Shown: positions 9,519 through 18,976, counted from the first letter of the stretch. The stretch: DNA of 64,000 nucleotides from Spirochaetales bacterium Spiro_05 (GCA_001603115.1 LVBG01000021.1:16207-80206), one strand, 5' to 3'. Translations and numbers: made by a program. Notes: generated from the letters alone by a model not told the origin.

Positions 9519-10204
9519 TTCTGAGCAACAAACGCATCCCAAAGGGCATCATGGGGAGGCTCGGCTATCAGGCTGATCACCTCCTTCTTCACCGGGTGGG
9601 TAAAGGAGACCGAGCGTGCGTGCAGACAGATTCCTCCATCCGGGTTTGACCTGGGGAACCCATACTTGAGATCCCCCTTGATGTGCAGTCCGATGGCTGC
9701 CAGCTGGGCTCGGATTTGGTGATGCCGACCGGTATGCAGGTTGATCTCCAAAAGATAGTAGTTCTTCGAGGCTGCAATCACGCGATAGTCCAGCTTGGCA
9801 AGCTTGCCCCCCTTGCGCTCCACAGGAAGGGCGACACTCTTGTTTGTCCTGGTATCCCGGATGATGTAGTGGACCAGCGTACCCTCAGTAGCATTGGGCA
9901 TCATATCCACAATCGCCCAGTAGTATTTTTGCACTGAGCTTCCTTTGAACATCTCATTGAGCCGGATGAGGGCCTTCTCTGTCTTGGCATAGACGACGAT
10001 CCCGCTGGTGGGACGATCCAGGCGATGAGGAATGCCCAAATACACATTCCCCTTCTTCTGATAGGTGGTGCGCAGATACTCCTTGACCAGGTCGGCCAGC
10101 GTCTCATCGCCGGTCTGGTCTCCCTGGACCAGTTCACCACACAGCTTGTTCACCACGATGAGATGGTTGTCCTCATAGAGAATGCGATCCTGTATGCCCA
10201 TCAT
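9509..10204 (-). CDS. RluA-family pseudouridine synthase
   Basis: 231 residues. It contains the RluA/RluD catalytic motif HRLDRPTSGIVVYAKT with the essential Asp, and the conserved LHTGRHHQIRAQLAAIG, LKYGFP and LHARSVSFTHP blocks. It isomerises uridine to pseudouridine in rRNA or tRNA; there is no N-terminal S4 domain, and the target base cannot be told. The start overlaps the parC stop in a TGATG arrangement behind AAGGAG, so it is translationally coupled to parC. Its end overlaps the 3' end of the convergent gene at 6573-9518 by 10 bp. Confidence 0.9.
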   Translation of the reverse strand: MMGIQDRILYEDNHLIVVNKLCGELVQGDQTGDETLADLVKEYLRTTYQKKGNVYLGIPHRLDRPTSGIVVYAKTEKALIRLNEMFKGSSVQKYYWAIVDMMPNATEGTLVHYIIRDTRTNKSVALPVERKGGKLAKLDYRVIAASKNYYLLEINLHTGRHHQIRAQLAAIGLHIKGDLKYGFPRSNPDGGICLHARSVSFTHPVKKEVISLIAEPPHDALWDAFVAQNHS

Positions 10205-12180
10205 CACTCCTTCTCTTCCTCGTCGAACAGGCTGGGTTCGGCATCTTTCGCATGAACCACTTCCTTGACTGCCCTCAGCTTGAGTGAGGCAACTTCCTTG
10301 ACGGCGATACGCACCCCGCCGGCCTTCACTCCCTTTACCAGATAGTCGGAAAAGTAGAATTTCTCTTCCAAGATTCTCAGTCCCGGTTTGGGTTTATAAG
10401 AAACCGTCAGCTCAGCGTTGGGGAAGGTCGACAGCTTGATGAGCTTGAACTCTCCCTCAGGCAACAAGGAGTAGACCTTCTTCAGCTGATAACTTACGAT
10501 CTGACACCGCTTGAGGAAGAGGTACTTGTACGTCTTCTCCTGATAAATGATCGTGAAGGTAAGCGAAGCAAGCTCATTCTTGTCAGCAAAACCGCAGTGC
10601 AGCATGCCCTTGCCGACAAACTCCTTCTCCGGTGCATCAATCACCTGGTAGGACCCATCCTTGCGGATGACCAGAAGGCGGTCGAAGGGACTTACCTCAA
10701 GCAAGGTGGTTCCCCCCTTCACCCCGTAGCCCAGGTATCCATTGGCCGGATCGTACTTGACCGGCAGATTGCGCAGGGCAACTTCCTTCACATCGACCAG
10801 CTCAAAGGATTTGAGGGTTGTCTTTCGTTGGTGCTCCACAGGATCGAGCATACTCTTCAGCTCCCCTAGGTAGGAGAGTGCGTAGCCGACCAAATCACCG
10901 AGCTTGCGCTCGATATCCTCAAGGTTGGCATTGATCTGCTCGATCTCCGTGCGGTTCTTCTCGATATCAAAGAGACTGATGCGCCGGATGGGAATCTTCA
11001 GAAGCCGTTCCACATCGTCATCATCAACCGCCCTGAGCAGTTGGTCCTCGAAGTTCTTGAATCCGGTGATAACCGCCTTGTTCACCTCTTCGGCACTCTT
11101 TTTCTGCTCAATCCTCTTGTAGATGCGCTCCTCGATGAAGATGCGCTCCAAGGTCCGGGCATGCAACTTGTCCAGCTGATGCCCCTTCTCCAGCTCAAGC
11201 TCGGCCTTGAGGACCTGGACCAGATGCTTTGCATGGTAGTCAAGGATCTCATGCACTCCCATGATGGTCGGCACATTGTCGCGAATCACCAAAGGGTTCA
11301 CCGACAGCTTGGTCTCACAAGCGGTATAGGCATACAAGGCATCGACAATTTCCTGGGCGTAGGTATTGCGGGCGAGATTGATCTCAATGTTCACGAACTC
11401 GGCAGTGTAGTCATTGATCGAACTGATCTTGATCCTGCCCTTCTTTGCCGCTTCCTCCACCGAGTGGATCATTGCTTCGCTGGTGGTACCGTAGGGAAGC
11501 TCCTCGATGATGATGCGCTTTGGATCTGAGGTATTGAGCTTCGCCCTGATGGAAACAGAACCCCTTCCATCATCGTAGTTCTCTACATCGACAATTCCCC
11601 CTCCGGGGAAGTCGGGATAGAGGCGATAGCTCTCCCCCTTCAGCGAGGAGGCCATGGCATCAAGCACTTCAAAAGCGTTGTGCGGAAGGATGTAGGTACT
11701 CATACCCACCGCAATGCCGCTGACACCTTGGATGATGACTACCGGAATCTTTGCAGGAAAGGCTACCGGTTCCTGGTTTCTCCCATCATAGGAGTCAACG
11801 AACTCGGTCAATTCGGGGTTGTACAGCACCTTCTTGGCAAACGGCAGCAGACGGCATTCGATGTATCGGGCGGCGGCGGCACTGTCTCCGGTAAGGATGT
11901 TGCCGAAGTTTCCCTGCCGTTCGATGAACAAATCACAGTTGGCGAGATTCACCAGTGCTTCATAGATGGAAGCATCACCGTGGGGGTGGTAACGCATCGC
12001 CCAGCCGACCACGTTCGCCACCTTGTGGAATTTGCCGTCATCCATCTCAAAAAGCGTGTGGATGATACGCCTTTGCACCGGCTTGAACCCGTCGACAAGA
12101 TCGGGGATTGCCCGCTCCTTGATGACGTAGCTGGCATATTCAAGAAAATTTTGTCGGAATATTGAGTGTGCCTGGGTCAT
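10204..12180 (-). CDS. parC: DNA topoisomerase IV subunit A
   Basis: 658 residues. It has the type IIA A-subunit core: YVIKERAIPDLVDGFKPVQRRI, YHPHGDASIYEALVNLA and the catalytic tyrosine Y106 in ARYIECR. The C-terminal part is short, as in ParC/GrlA of Bacteroidetes and spirochaetes, rather than the six-bladed GyrA wheel. It cleaves and rejoins DNA to decatenate daughter chromosomes, as a heterotetramer with ParE. It starts one base inside the parE stop (TGATGA). The residue equivalent to GyrA Ser83 is Ala70 (HGDAS), a change that lowers quinolone sensitivity in other topoisomerases. Naming it ParC and not a second GyrA rests on length and on its partner. Confidence 0.92.
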   Translation of the reverse strand: MTQAHSIFRQNFLEYASYVIKERAIPDLVDGFKPVQRRIIHTLFEMDDGKFHKVANVVGWAMRYHPHGDASIYEALVNLANCDLFIERQGNFGNILTGDSAAAARYIECRLLPFAKKVLYNPELTEFVDSYDGRNQEPVAFPAKIPVVIIQGVSGIAVGMSTYILPHNAFEVLDAMASSLKGESYRLYPDFPGGGIVDVENYDDGRGSVSIRAKLNTSDPKRIIIEELPYGTTSEAMIHSVEEAAKKGRIKISSINDYTAEFVNIEINLARNTYAQEIVDALYAYTACETKLSVNPLVIRDNVPTIMGVHEILDYHAKHLVQVLKAELELEKGHQLDKLHARTLERIFIEERIYKRIEQKKSAEEVNKAVITGFKNFEDQLLRAVDDDDVERLLKIPIRRISLFDIEKNRTEIEQINANLEDIERKLGDLVGYALSYLGELKSMLDPVEHQRKTTLKSFELVDVKEVALRNLPVKYDPANGYLGYGVKGGTTLLEVSPFDRLLVIRKDGSYQVIDAPEKEFVGKGMLHCGFADKNELASLTFTIIYQEKTYKYLFLKRCQIVSYQLKKVYSLLPEGEFKLIKLSTFPNAELTVSYKPKPGLRILEEKFYFSDYLVKGVKAGGVRIAVKEVASLKLRAVKEVVHAKDAEPSLFDEEEKE

Positions 12181-13982
12181 CAGATGAGATTCTCCATAAT
12201 GAATTCGCGTCGTTCGGGGGTATTGTTGCCCATATAGAACTCCAAAGTCTTATGCATCTCGTTCATACCTGCAATGGAAACCGGTATGAGACGCATATCC
12301 TCACCGATGAACTGCCCGAACTCCTTGGGATCGATCTCACCGAGGCCCTTGAACCGGGTGACCTCGCTGTTCCTGATCTGGGCGGTTGCATTATCGCGCT
12401 CCCGCTCACTGTAACAGTAGACCGTCTGGTTCTTGTTGCGCACACGAAACAGCGGAGTCTCCAGGATGTATACCCGTCCAGCGAACACTAAATCCTCAAA
12501 ATAGGTCAAGAAATAGGTCATCAACAGGTTTCGGATATGGAAGCCGTCATTATCAGCATCGGTGGCGATGATGACCTTGCCGTAGCGCAATCCCTCAACC
12601 CCATTCTCGATGCCCAAGGCAACCATCATATTGTAGAGCTCTGCATTCTTGTAGATTTCGGTCTTCTTCTTCCCATATACGTTGAGAATCTTTCCCCGCA
12701 GGCTGAATACGGCCTGGGTCATGACATCGCGTGTCTTGGTGATCGTGCCGCTGGCGCTGTCACCCTCGGTGAGGAAGATCATCGAACGCTCGCACTCATC
12801 CTGATGGGAAGCACTCTGGCCAAGATGGTATTTGCAATCCTTGAGCTTGGGAATGTTCAGCGAGACCTTCTTTGCTGACTCCCTCGCCCCTTTCTTTACC
12901 TCATTGAGCTCCTTGCGCAAGGCTTCGTTGTTGATGACCTTCTGATACAGCTTGTTCGCTTCCTCAGTATTCTTGAGCAAGAAGTCGATGATGGCATCCT
13001 TGACCTCATTCACGATCCAGGTGCGTATTTCGGTATTGCTCAGCTTGTTCTTGGTCTGGGACTCAAAGACAGGATCCTTTACCTTGACGGCGATGGCTCC
13101 CACCACCCCTTCGCGGGCATCCTGAGGAGCCCAGTTCTTCTTGAAGTGCTCGTTGATAGCCTTGAGGATGCCCTCCTTGAACGCGCTCTGGTGAGTACCT
13201 CCGTCGTTGGTATGCTGGCCGTTTACATAGGAGAAGTAGTTCTCCCCATAGCTGCCACCCACATGGGTCAGCGCAAATTCAAGCTGCTTGCCCTGATAGT
13301 GGATGATGGAATAGAGGTTCTCAGTTCCCACCTCCTTGTCCAAGAGGTCCAAAAGCCCGTGGGCAGAACGGTAGATCTTATTGTTGTAATCAAGAGAGAG
13401 TCCGGTATTGAGGTAGGCGTAACTCCAGATACGAGAGAGGATGAAGTCCTCATTGTAGCGATAGTCACCGAAGAGCTCGGGGTCGGGAATGAAGGTCACC
13501 TCAGTCCCATCGGCCTCGCCGGTCTTCCCGATCTCCTCGTTGACCAACACACCCTGGCAGAAGGTAGCCCTGCTGAACTTGCCCTCACGATAGCTGGTTA
13601 CCGAAAAATGGGAGGAGAGCGCGTTGACAGCCTTCGTACCTACCCCGTTCAACCCCACTGAGAACTGGAAAACATCGTCGCTGTACTTCGCACCGGTATT
13701 GATGATCGAAACACAGTCGACCACCTTGCCCAGCGGGATGCCACGCCCAAAGTCCCTGACGCGGATCTCACTCTCTTTGAGCCGGATGAGGATCTTGCTG
13801 CCATAGCCCATGATGAACTCGTCGATGCTGTTGTCCACCACCTCCTTGAGGAGGATGTAGATACCATCATCGACATGCGTGCCGTTGCCCAAACGTCCGA
13901 TATACATACCAGGGCGCTTTCGTATATGCTCCAGCGCACTCAGCGTTTGGATCTTTGATTCATCATAAGTTGTCTTCGCCAT
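12180..13982 (-). CDS. parE: DNA topoisomerase IV subunit B
   Basis: 600 residues. It carries the GHKL ATPase (EHIRKRPGMYIG, VVDNSIDEF, RDFGRGIP, GLNGVGTKAVNAL), the transducer domain, and a Toprim domain with EGDSASG (near residue 407) and the metal-binding DADNDGFHIRNLL. In place of the more common DxDVDGxHI this has Asn in the acidic cluster. It supplies ATP-driven strand passage with ParC. The ATG at 13982 has no Shine-Dalgarno. A near-perfect promoter puts TATAAT only 8 bp upstream, so the mRNA is probably leaderless. First gene of parE-parC-rluA. Confidence 0.93.
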   Translation of the reverse strand: MAKTTYDESKIQTLSALEHIRKRPGMYIGRLGNGTHVDDGIYILLKEVVDNSIDEFIMGYGSKILIRLKESEIRVRDFGRGIPLGKVVDCVSIINTGAKYSDDVFQFSVGLNGVGTKAVNALSSHFSVTSYREGKFSRATFCQGVLVNEEIGKTGEADGTEVTFIPDPELFGDYRYNEDFILSRIWSYAYLNTGLSLDYNNKIYRSAHGLLDLLDKEVGTENLYSIIHYQGKQLEFALTHVGGSYGENYFSYVNGQHTNDGGTHQSAFKEGILKAINEHFKKNWAPQDAREGVVGAIAVKVKDPVFESQTKNKLSNTEIRTWIVNEVKDAIIDFLLKNTEEANKLYQKVINNEALRKELNEVKKGARESAKKVSLNIPKLKDCKYHLGQSASHQDECERSMIFLTEGDSASGTITKTRDVMTQAVFSLRGKILNVYGKKKTEIYKNAELYNMMVALGIENGVEGLRYGKVIIATDADNDGFHIRNLLMTYFLTYFEDLVFAGRVYILETPLFRVRNKNQTVYCYSERERDNATAQIRNSEVTRFKGLGEIDPKEFGQFIGEDMRLIPVSIAGMNEMHKTLEFYMGNNTPERREFIMENLI

Positions 13983-13990
13983 GACTGGGT

Positions 13991-14019
13991 ATTATATCAG
14001 AATTCCTTGAGGATAGCAA
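13991..14019 (-). promoter_or_regulatory. parE promoter (leaderless type)
   Basis: TTGCTA (14014-14019), 17-bp spacer, TATAAT (13991-13996), then 8 nt to the ATG at 13982 on the minus strand. A start site about 7 nt past the -10 would coincide with the start codon. No ribosome binding site is present. Confidence 0.8.
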
Positions 14020-14040
14020 AATAGTGTGCATCATTCCTTC

Positions 14041-14069
14041 TTGCAGGCTGAAGAAGTGTGCGTTACCGT
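14041..14069 (+). promoter_or_regulatory. promoter of the lysoplasmalogenase-like gene (leaderless type)
   Basis: TTGCAG (14041-14046), 17-bp spacer, TACCGT (14064-14069), then 6 nt to the ATG at 14076. Its -35 lies 21 bp from the divergent parE -35, so the two promoters are back to back. Confidence 0.65.
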
Positions 14070-14075
14070 ACCAAT

Positions 14076-14672
14076 ATGTACACCTCACTGGTTCCTTATC
14101 TTATCCTCTCCTTCCTCCATCTCAGCTTGAGAAGCGAAGGAAAACACAGAGCAGCAGTGGTGACCAAGGCGCTGCTCATGCCTTCACTCGCTCTCTTTGT
14201 GCCCAAGACCCAAGCCTACAGCTGCCTATTGCTTGGCCTGGCATTCGCAACAGCTGGGGATGTTCTGCTCACCAAGTCCAAGCAGTACCGATGGTTTCTT
14301 GCAGGTATGGCGCTGTTCGCCCTGTCCCACATAGCCTACAGTCTTCAGTTGCTCAGCACTTCCATCTCTCCTCTTCCCACGCTCATCGCGTTTGCCATCC
14401 TTGCTGCCGGCTGCATGGTGCTCATCCGAACCTTGGGAAAGGGAAAAGGGAGGCTCAAATACCTGCTCTATGCCCTCAATCTCTCTGCCATGAGTGCCCT
14501 ATGTGCAGGATCAGGCTCCATTGTCTGTATCCTTGGAGCCTTGGCCTTCCTCATCTCCGACGGTATGATAGCACTGGACACCATGGGGGTGAGGACGAGC
14601 AAGAAAATCAGCGAGATGTCTTTGTATATCCTTGCCCAGCTCTTGCTGGTGCTCGGTTTCACCGCCTTATAG
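14076..14672 (+). CDS. YhhN/lysoplasmalogenase-family membrane protein
   Basis: 198 residues with about eight hydrophobic segments. It has the YhhN family marks: an early GDVLLTK after the second helix and a late AFLISDGMIAL. Characterised members (human TMEM86B and the bacterial YhhN homologue of Legionella) hydrolyse the vinyl-ether bond of lysoplasmalogens. Plasmalogens are common in anaerobes, which makes the role plausible here but unproven. The ATG at 14076 was chosen over an in-frame GTG at 14058 because the promoter -10 lies between them. It is followed after 9 nt by corA and is likely co-transcribed with it. Confidence 0.8.
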   Translation: MYTSLVPYLILSFLHLSLRSEGKHRAAVVTKALLMPSLALFVPKTQAYSCLLLGLAFATAGDVLLTKSKQYRWFLAGMALFALSHIAYSLQLLSTSISPLPTLIAFAILAAGCMVLIRTLGKGKGRLKYLLYALNLSAMSALCAGSGSIVCILGALAFLISDGMIALDTMGVRTSKKISEMSLYILAQLLLVLGFTAL

Positions 14673-14681
14673 GAGAATGAC

Positions 14682-15722
14682 ATGTTGGAGAAAAAACAAC
14701 GCACCATGCTTCACAAGAGAAAAGAAGGATTGGTACCAGGAACCCTGGTCTATGTAGGGGATACGGAAGAGGAGCAGACCCTTGTCCGCTCCCACCACTA
14801 CAGCTCGGAGTACTATCACCTGGAAGAGGGATTCTCCAAACCTCAGCAAGGAAACCTCTGGGTGGAAATCACCGGCCTGAAGGATATCAGGCACATTGTG
14901 AAGATAGCAAAGGAGTACTCCCTCTCCAACCTCAGCCTAGAGGACGTCTTCTCTACCGACCAACGCCTGAAGGTTGACCGCTATGACTCCTACCTGTCAG
15001 CAACCCTCCGCATCCTGGGAACCCAAGAGAGTCCTGAACAACAGCTCTCACTCTTCTTGGGCAGCAACTGGGTTCTTTCCATTGCTGAGAACAAGAGTGA
15101 AATATTCGAGCCCTTGATCCGCCAGTTGGCAACCAACCAGACCAAGCTGCAAACAGGCAGTGCGGGTATGCTCTTTCACTCCCTGATGGACCGGGTGGTG
15201 GACCAGTATCTGGTGCGAGCCGATGAGCTCGAGCTGAAAACAGAGCATCTGGAAGAGCAAGTCATCACCTCCCCCCAGACAACCGATGCGCCCACCATTC
15301 ACCAGCACAAGGCGGAAATCCTGCGTCTGAGAAGGATGACCAGTCCTCTCAGAGAAATATTGACCACCCTGCTTCGCTCTGAAAGCGAATACCTGGACAA
15401 GAACACACTCTTCTTGCTGAAGGACATACAGGACCACGCCCTCTGGCTGAGTGAGGAGTGCGACATGTTGCGTGAAACGGTTTCGGGCATCATGGAAGTC
15501 TATCTCTCCAGCCTGGACATGAGGATGAACACCATCATGAAGGTGTTAACCATCATTTCCACCATCTTCATCCCCATGACCTTTCTCACCGGTCTGTATG
15601 GCATGAACTTTACCGTAATGCCCTTCACCTCTGCTTGGTGGGGCTTCTATGCCATTCTCTTGTGCTGCGTCCTCGTGGTGACAGCCATGATCGTCTATTT
15701 CAGGAGGAAGCAATGGTGGTAG
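14682..15722 (+). CDS. corA: CorA-type magnesium/cobalt transporter
   Basis: 346 residues. A long cytoplasmic domain rich in alpha-helix precedes two C-terminal membrane segments, with the signature YGMNF between them. The sequence STIFIPMTFLTGLYGMNF is typical of the CorA family. It forms a pentameric channel for Mg2+, sometimes Co2+ or Ni2+. Ribosome binding site AGGAG lies 7 nt before the ATG. It follows the YhhN-like gene and overlaps the next gene by 10 bp, indicating one operon through the two GNAT genes. Confidence 0.95.
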   Translation: MLEKKQRTMLHKRKEGLVPGTLVYVGDTEEEQTLVRSHHYSSEYYHLEEGFSKPQQGNLWVEITGLKDIRHIVKIAKEYSLSNLSLEDVFSTDQRLKVDRYDSYLSATLRILGTQESPEQQLSLFLGSNWVLSIAENKSEIFEPLIRQLATNQTKLQTGSAGMLFHSLMDRVVDQYLVRADELELKTEHLEEQVITSPQTTDAPTIHQHKAEILRLRRMTSPLREILTTLLRSESEYLDKNTLFLLKDIQDHALWLSEECDMLRETVSGIMEVYLSSLDMRMNTIMKVLTIISTIFIPMTFLTGLYGMNFTVMPFTSAWWGFYAILLCCVLVVTAMIVYFRRKQWW

Positions 15723-16546
15723 TCTCATCGCTTTCAAAGGTGGACATCGACCATCTTCTTGAGACGTTCAACGACGCCTTCAGCGACTATGACGTCCCCA
15801 TGCAGATGGACAGTTCCCAGCTTGTCCGCCATATGCATACCAACGGATGCAGCCTGGATGATTCGGTCGGCCTCTTTGACGAAGGAAAGCTGGTAGGCTT
15901 TCTGTTGGTGGCACGGCGCAACACAATCGCGTATGACGCAGGAACCGGGATACGAGTGGCCTATCGTGGCCAGGGCCTTGCCCATCAACTGATTGATCAA
16001 GCGATCAAGCATACCGCACATCGAGGCTGCACGTCCTTCGTCCTGGAAGTCCTGGATACCAATGATCGGGCAAAAAAACTCTACGAGAAACACGGTTTTT
16101 CCACCGTTCGGACATTGGCCTGCCATCGATTGGAACGAGATGCTTGGCCAGGCAAAGGCTTGGTCTCGCTGAAAAGGCAACAGCTCCTGCGCCTCGGGCG
16201 GGGGGAGTGCGAGCCGAGTTGGCAATACAGCGAACAATCGCTCAAAGCAGGTTCCTATACAGGATTCGACATCGTTTGCAACAGAGAAGTGGTTGGTACG
16301 CTCTGCTTGGACACCACAAGGGGAATGATAGCCCAGATCTTCATAGAACCAAGCCAGAGAAGAAGAGGCTATGCAAAAGAAGCCCTTCTTGCTGCGCAAG
16401 CTCTGTGTGAAACGGAGCACCTCTCCTTCTACAACGTGGATACCGCTTGCCTGGATCTCCAGGGTTTTCTCGCAGCTGTCGGCTTTCACTGTCTCCTTAC
16501 CCAAAGCGAGATGCATCGCACCCTGAATCCGCAGGCCAGAGCATGA
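15713..16546 (+). CDS. tandem-GNAT acetyltransferase
   Basis: 277 residues with two GNAT-like halves. The first (1-145) has the acetyl-CoA loop GIRVAYRGQGLAHQLI followed by TNDRAKKLYEKHGF. The second (about 180-270) has IFIEPSQRRRGYAKEAL. Both keep the Q/RxxGxG/A pyrophosphate-binding pattern. The substrate is unknown. The ATG at 15713 follows AGGAGG; an upstream in-frame start lies inside corA and lacks a site. It overlaps corA by 10 bp and the next gene by 4 bp. Confidence 0.85.
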   Translation: MVVVSSLSKVDIDHLLETFNDAFSDYDVPMQMDSSQLVRHMHTNGCSLDDSVGLFDEGKLVGFLLVARRNTIAYDAGTGIRVAYRGQGLAHQLIDQAIKHTAHRGCTSFVLEVLDTNDRAKKLYEKHGFSTVRTLACHRLERDAWPGKGLVSLKRQQLLRLGRGECEPSWQYSEQSLKAGSYTGFDIVCNREVVGTLCLDTTRGMIAQIFIEPSQRRRGYAKEALLAAQALCETEHLSFYNVDTACLDLQGFLAAVGFHCLLTQSEMHRTLNPQARA

Positions 16547-17619
16547 GTGACTATCTGATCCATCCTCTTCCACAAGGGCAACAGGAAGAAGCGCTTCAGC
16601 TCATGCGTCGCATCTTTGAGCCAAACCTTCACTCCATCTTCTTCCTGCACCCACAGACCACGCTGGTGGTGAGCTTCGAGGGCAGAATTGTGGGAGGACT
16701 CAATCTGGACGTCTACCAGGTGAATGCCAAGATAAAGATGGGATATCTTGGGTGGCTCTACATCGACGAGCAGCACCGCGGAAAGGGCCTGGCAGGACGT
16801 TTGATCGACGAAGGGCTCACCTTCCTCCGTGAAATCGGTTGCACCGATGCGGCAGGCTGTGTGGAGGGAGATAATCCAGCTTCTTTCAGGCAGTTGGAGC
16901 AACGTGGCTTTACCATCCGCTCGCTCTCCTTCCAAATCAAGCGCTACCGCTTGGGAGTGGCCAAGGTCTGGTCCCACGCTTCACGCTTTTTCGACATGGG
17001 GTATTTCTTCTGGCAAACAAGCCTGAAGGAGGAGCAACCGAAATCGTATCCAACCAACCTTTCGGCCTTTGTGCGTACCATGTTGGGAAACACCCTTGCC
17101 TTTCTGTTGCTTGTGCTTGGTTGGAATATCCCGGCACTGCTCGCCCTGCCCTGGACTCAAAGGGAAGCCGGCATCGAGCCAGCGCTTCTTCTCCTGATTC
17201 CCACGCTTGCTCTCTCAGCACGCACCCTCTCCATGCTTCTGGTGGCGCGAGCCTACAAACTCCCTGTGGTCTTTCGCGGCTGGGATACTGCCTATGTGGC
17301 CGCCTATCTAGCACCCCTGGTGTTGGGCCTGCCTTTCCCAGCTCCCGGAAATCTCTATATCAAGGGAAGCGCCTGGTCACCGGCATCCCATGCAAAACCT
17401 CTCTTTGCCATGGGCTTTGCCTCTGTCTGTTCGCTGGGATTGCTCACCCTCCTCATGCCCTCTCCTTATGTGGTGATACTCCTCTTGCTTGATACTTTTT
17501 TCTTCATGTATCCCTTCTGCGGATTCAATGCATCGCGCATTTGGAGGGGAAATCGAAAGCTTGCCCTTCTTGCGGTGCTCATCACCCTTGTCTGCTGTAC
17601 ACTTCTGTTGGTATACTGA
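16543..17619 (+). CDS. GNAT acetyltransferase fused to a multi-pass membrane domain
   Basis: 358 residues. Residues 1-155 are a GNAT domain with WLYIDEQHRGKGLAGRLIDEG and the downstream NPASFRQLEQRGF. After a linker, residues about 185-358 are strongly hydrophobic with roughly six membrane segments (LGNTLAFLLLVLGWNIPALL, ALLLLIPTLALSARTLSMLL, VVILLLLDTFFFMYPFCGF). I do not recognise the membrane part. The start is ATGA, overlapping the stop of the tandem-GNAT gene. The arrangement suggests an acetyltransferase tied to the membrane, perhaps acting on a lipid, envelope or exported substrate; that is inference. Confidence 0.8.
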   Translation: MSDYLIHPLPQGQQEEALQLMRRIFEPNLHSIFFLHPQTTLVVSFEGRIVGGLNLDVYQVNAKIKMGYLGWLYIDEQHRGKGLAGRLIDEGLTFLREIGCTDAAGCVEGDNPASFRQLEQRGFTIRSLSFQIKRYRLGVAKVWSHASRFFDMGYFFWQTSLKEEQPKSYPTNLSAFVRTMLGNTLAFLLLVLGWNIPALLALPWTQREAGIEPALLLLIPTLALSARTLSMLLVARAYKLPVVFRGWDTAYVAAYLAPLVLGLPFPAPGNLYIKGSAWSPASHAKPLFAMGFASVCSLGLLTLLMPSPYVVILLLLDTFFFMYPFCGFNASRIWRGNRKLALLAVLITLVCCTLLLVY

Positions 17620-17697
17620 CTTTATTATGGATGATCCGTTACCTAGAAAAGGGTGCTCTGATGAACACCCATTGTTGTTTGTGGCCGGGAGGTGTAC

Positions 17698-18960
17698 ATG
17701 CAGGTACAACTGACCGCCATCATTATTCTGTTGGTCTTTTCTGCAATCTTCAGTGCCACGGAAACCGCTTTCACCTCCCTCTCCTTCGTACAGCTCAAGA
17801 TCCTGGAGAACCGGAAGAGCCGCGCAAGCAGGCTTGCCTATCGGCTCAGCCAGCGGCGTGAGGAACTCATCACCACCGTCTTGGTCGGAAACAATGTGGT
17901 GAACATCTCCGTCTCCTCCCTGGTAACGACGTTTGCAATCGAATTCTTTTCCAACCAGGCCATCGGGTATGCCACCGGTATCCTTACCTTGGTCATCCTG
18001 ATCTTCGGGGAGATCACCCCCAAGCAGCTGGCCCTTACCCACAACATGAAGATTGCTGTCTTCATGGCCTATCCCATGCGCTTTCTCACCACCCTACTCT
18101 TTCCGATCATCTGGGCTCTGAGGCATTTTTCCGCCCTCATCACCCGCCTCTTCTCCTCCCATGCCGATCCGACCATCACCACCGAAGGGGTGATGCATAT
18201 GGTTGATGCGGCAGAAAATGTGGGCTTGGTGGACCAATATGAGTCGGATCTCATGCAACGGGCCATCCACTTCAGTGAGACGCAGGTGAGAACCATCATG
18301 ACCCACCGGACCAACGTCTTCTGCATCAGCGACGAGCTGACCATCCGGGATGCCTTCCCCTCCATCGTTCGTTCGGGCTACAGCCGTATCCCGATCTTCC
18401 ACAAAAGCCCGGAAAACATCATCGGCATTGTGTTGGTGCGTGATATCCTCAAGGCCCAGCTGGAAAAAAGAATGGACAAGATGCTCTCCTCAATCCAGCG
18501 CGAGCCGATGTTCGTCCCCGAGCAGATGCACCTCGACGATGTCTTCTACCTCTTCAAGAAGGCAAAACTGCAACAGGCGATTGTCTTGGATGAGTATGGT
18601 GGTTTCAGTGGGGTGGTGACCATGGAGGATGTGGCCGAGCAGCTCTTCGGTGAACTCTATGATGAGCATGAACGCCGCTTTCCCGACCGCATTGTGGAGC
18701 GTGAGCAGAAGCCGGGAACCTTCCTCGTCATGGCCGATACCCCCTTCCAGCAGATGGTCGATGAACTGGACTTGATGGTGGATGAGCACAGGGGAAGAAC
18801 CTCCACTGTGGCCGCCTATCTGCTTGACCTCATCGGGGACATCCCCAGTGAAGGGGAAGTGGTGCAGTCTCCACTGGGGACCTTCAGAATCATCTCCATG
18901 AAGGGGAACAGGATGGAAGCTGTGGAATTTTCCCCAACCATTGATGATGGAACCCTCTAG
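17698..18960 (+). CDS. CNNM/CorC-HlyC family membrane protein
   Basis: 420 residues. In order: DUF21 transmembrane domain (about 1-190, with NRKSRASRLAYRL and GEITPKQLAL), a pair of CBS domains (about 200-325, with TIMTHRTNVFCIS and GIVLVRDIL, EYGGFSGVVTMEDVAEQLFGEL), and a C-terminal CorC/HlyC domain (about 335-415). Family members export Mg2+ or other divalent ions or sense them through CBS-bound nucleotides. The ATG at 17698 follows GGAGG with 5-nt spacing. Context with corA upstream supports a role in divalent-ion balance. The 78-nt gap before it contains only a weak hairpin (GGGTG/CACCC). Confidence 0.92.
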   Translation: MQVQLTAIIILLVFSAIFSATETAFTSLSFVQLKILENRKSRASRLAYRLSQRREELITTVLVGNNVVNISVSSLVTTFAIEFFSNQAIGYATGILTLVILIFGEITPKQLALTHNMKIAVFMAYPMRFLTTLLFPIIWALRHFSALITRLFSSHADPTITTEGVMHMVDAAENVGLVDQYESDLMQRAIHFSETQVRTIMTHRTNVFCISDELTIRDAFPSIVRSGYSRIPIFHKSPENIIGIVLVRDILKAQLEKRMDKMLSSIQREPMFVPEQMHLDDVFYLFKKAKLQQAIVLDEYGGFSGVVTMEDVAEQLFGELYDEHERRFPDRIVEREQKPGTFLVMADTPFQQMVDELDLMVDEHRGRTSTVAAYLLDLIGDIPSEGEVVQSPLGTFRIISMKGNRMEAVEFSPTIDDGTL

Positions 18961-18976
18961 GAAGAGCTTGTCGGCG

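Noticed and set aside
17651..17670. Terminator before the CNNM gene (GGGTG/CACCC)
   Set aside because: Only 5 bp with a 10-nt loop and a poor T tract; too weak to call.
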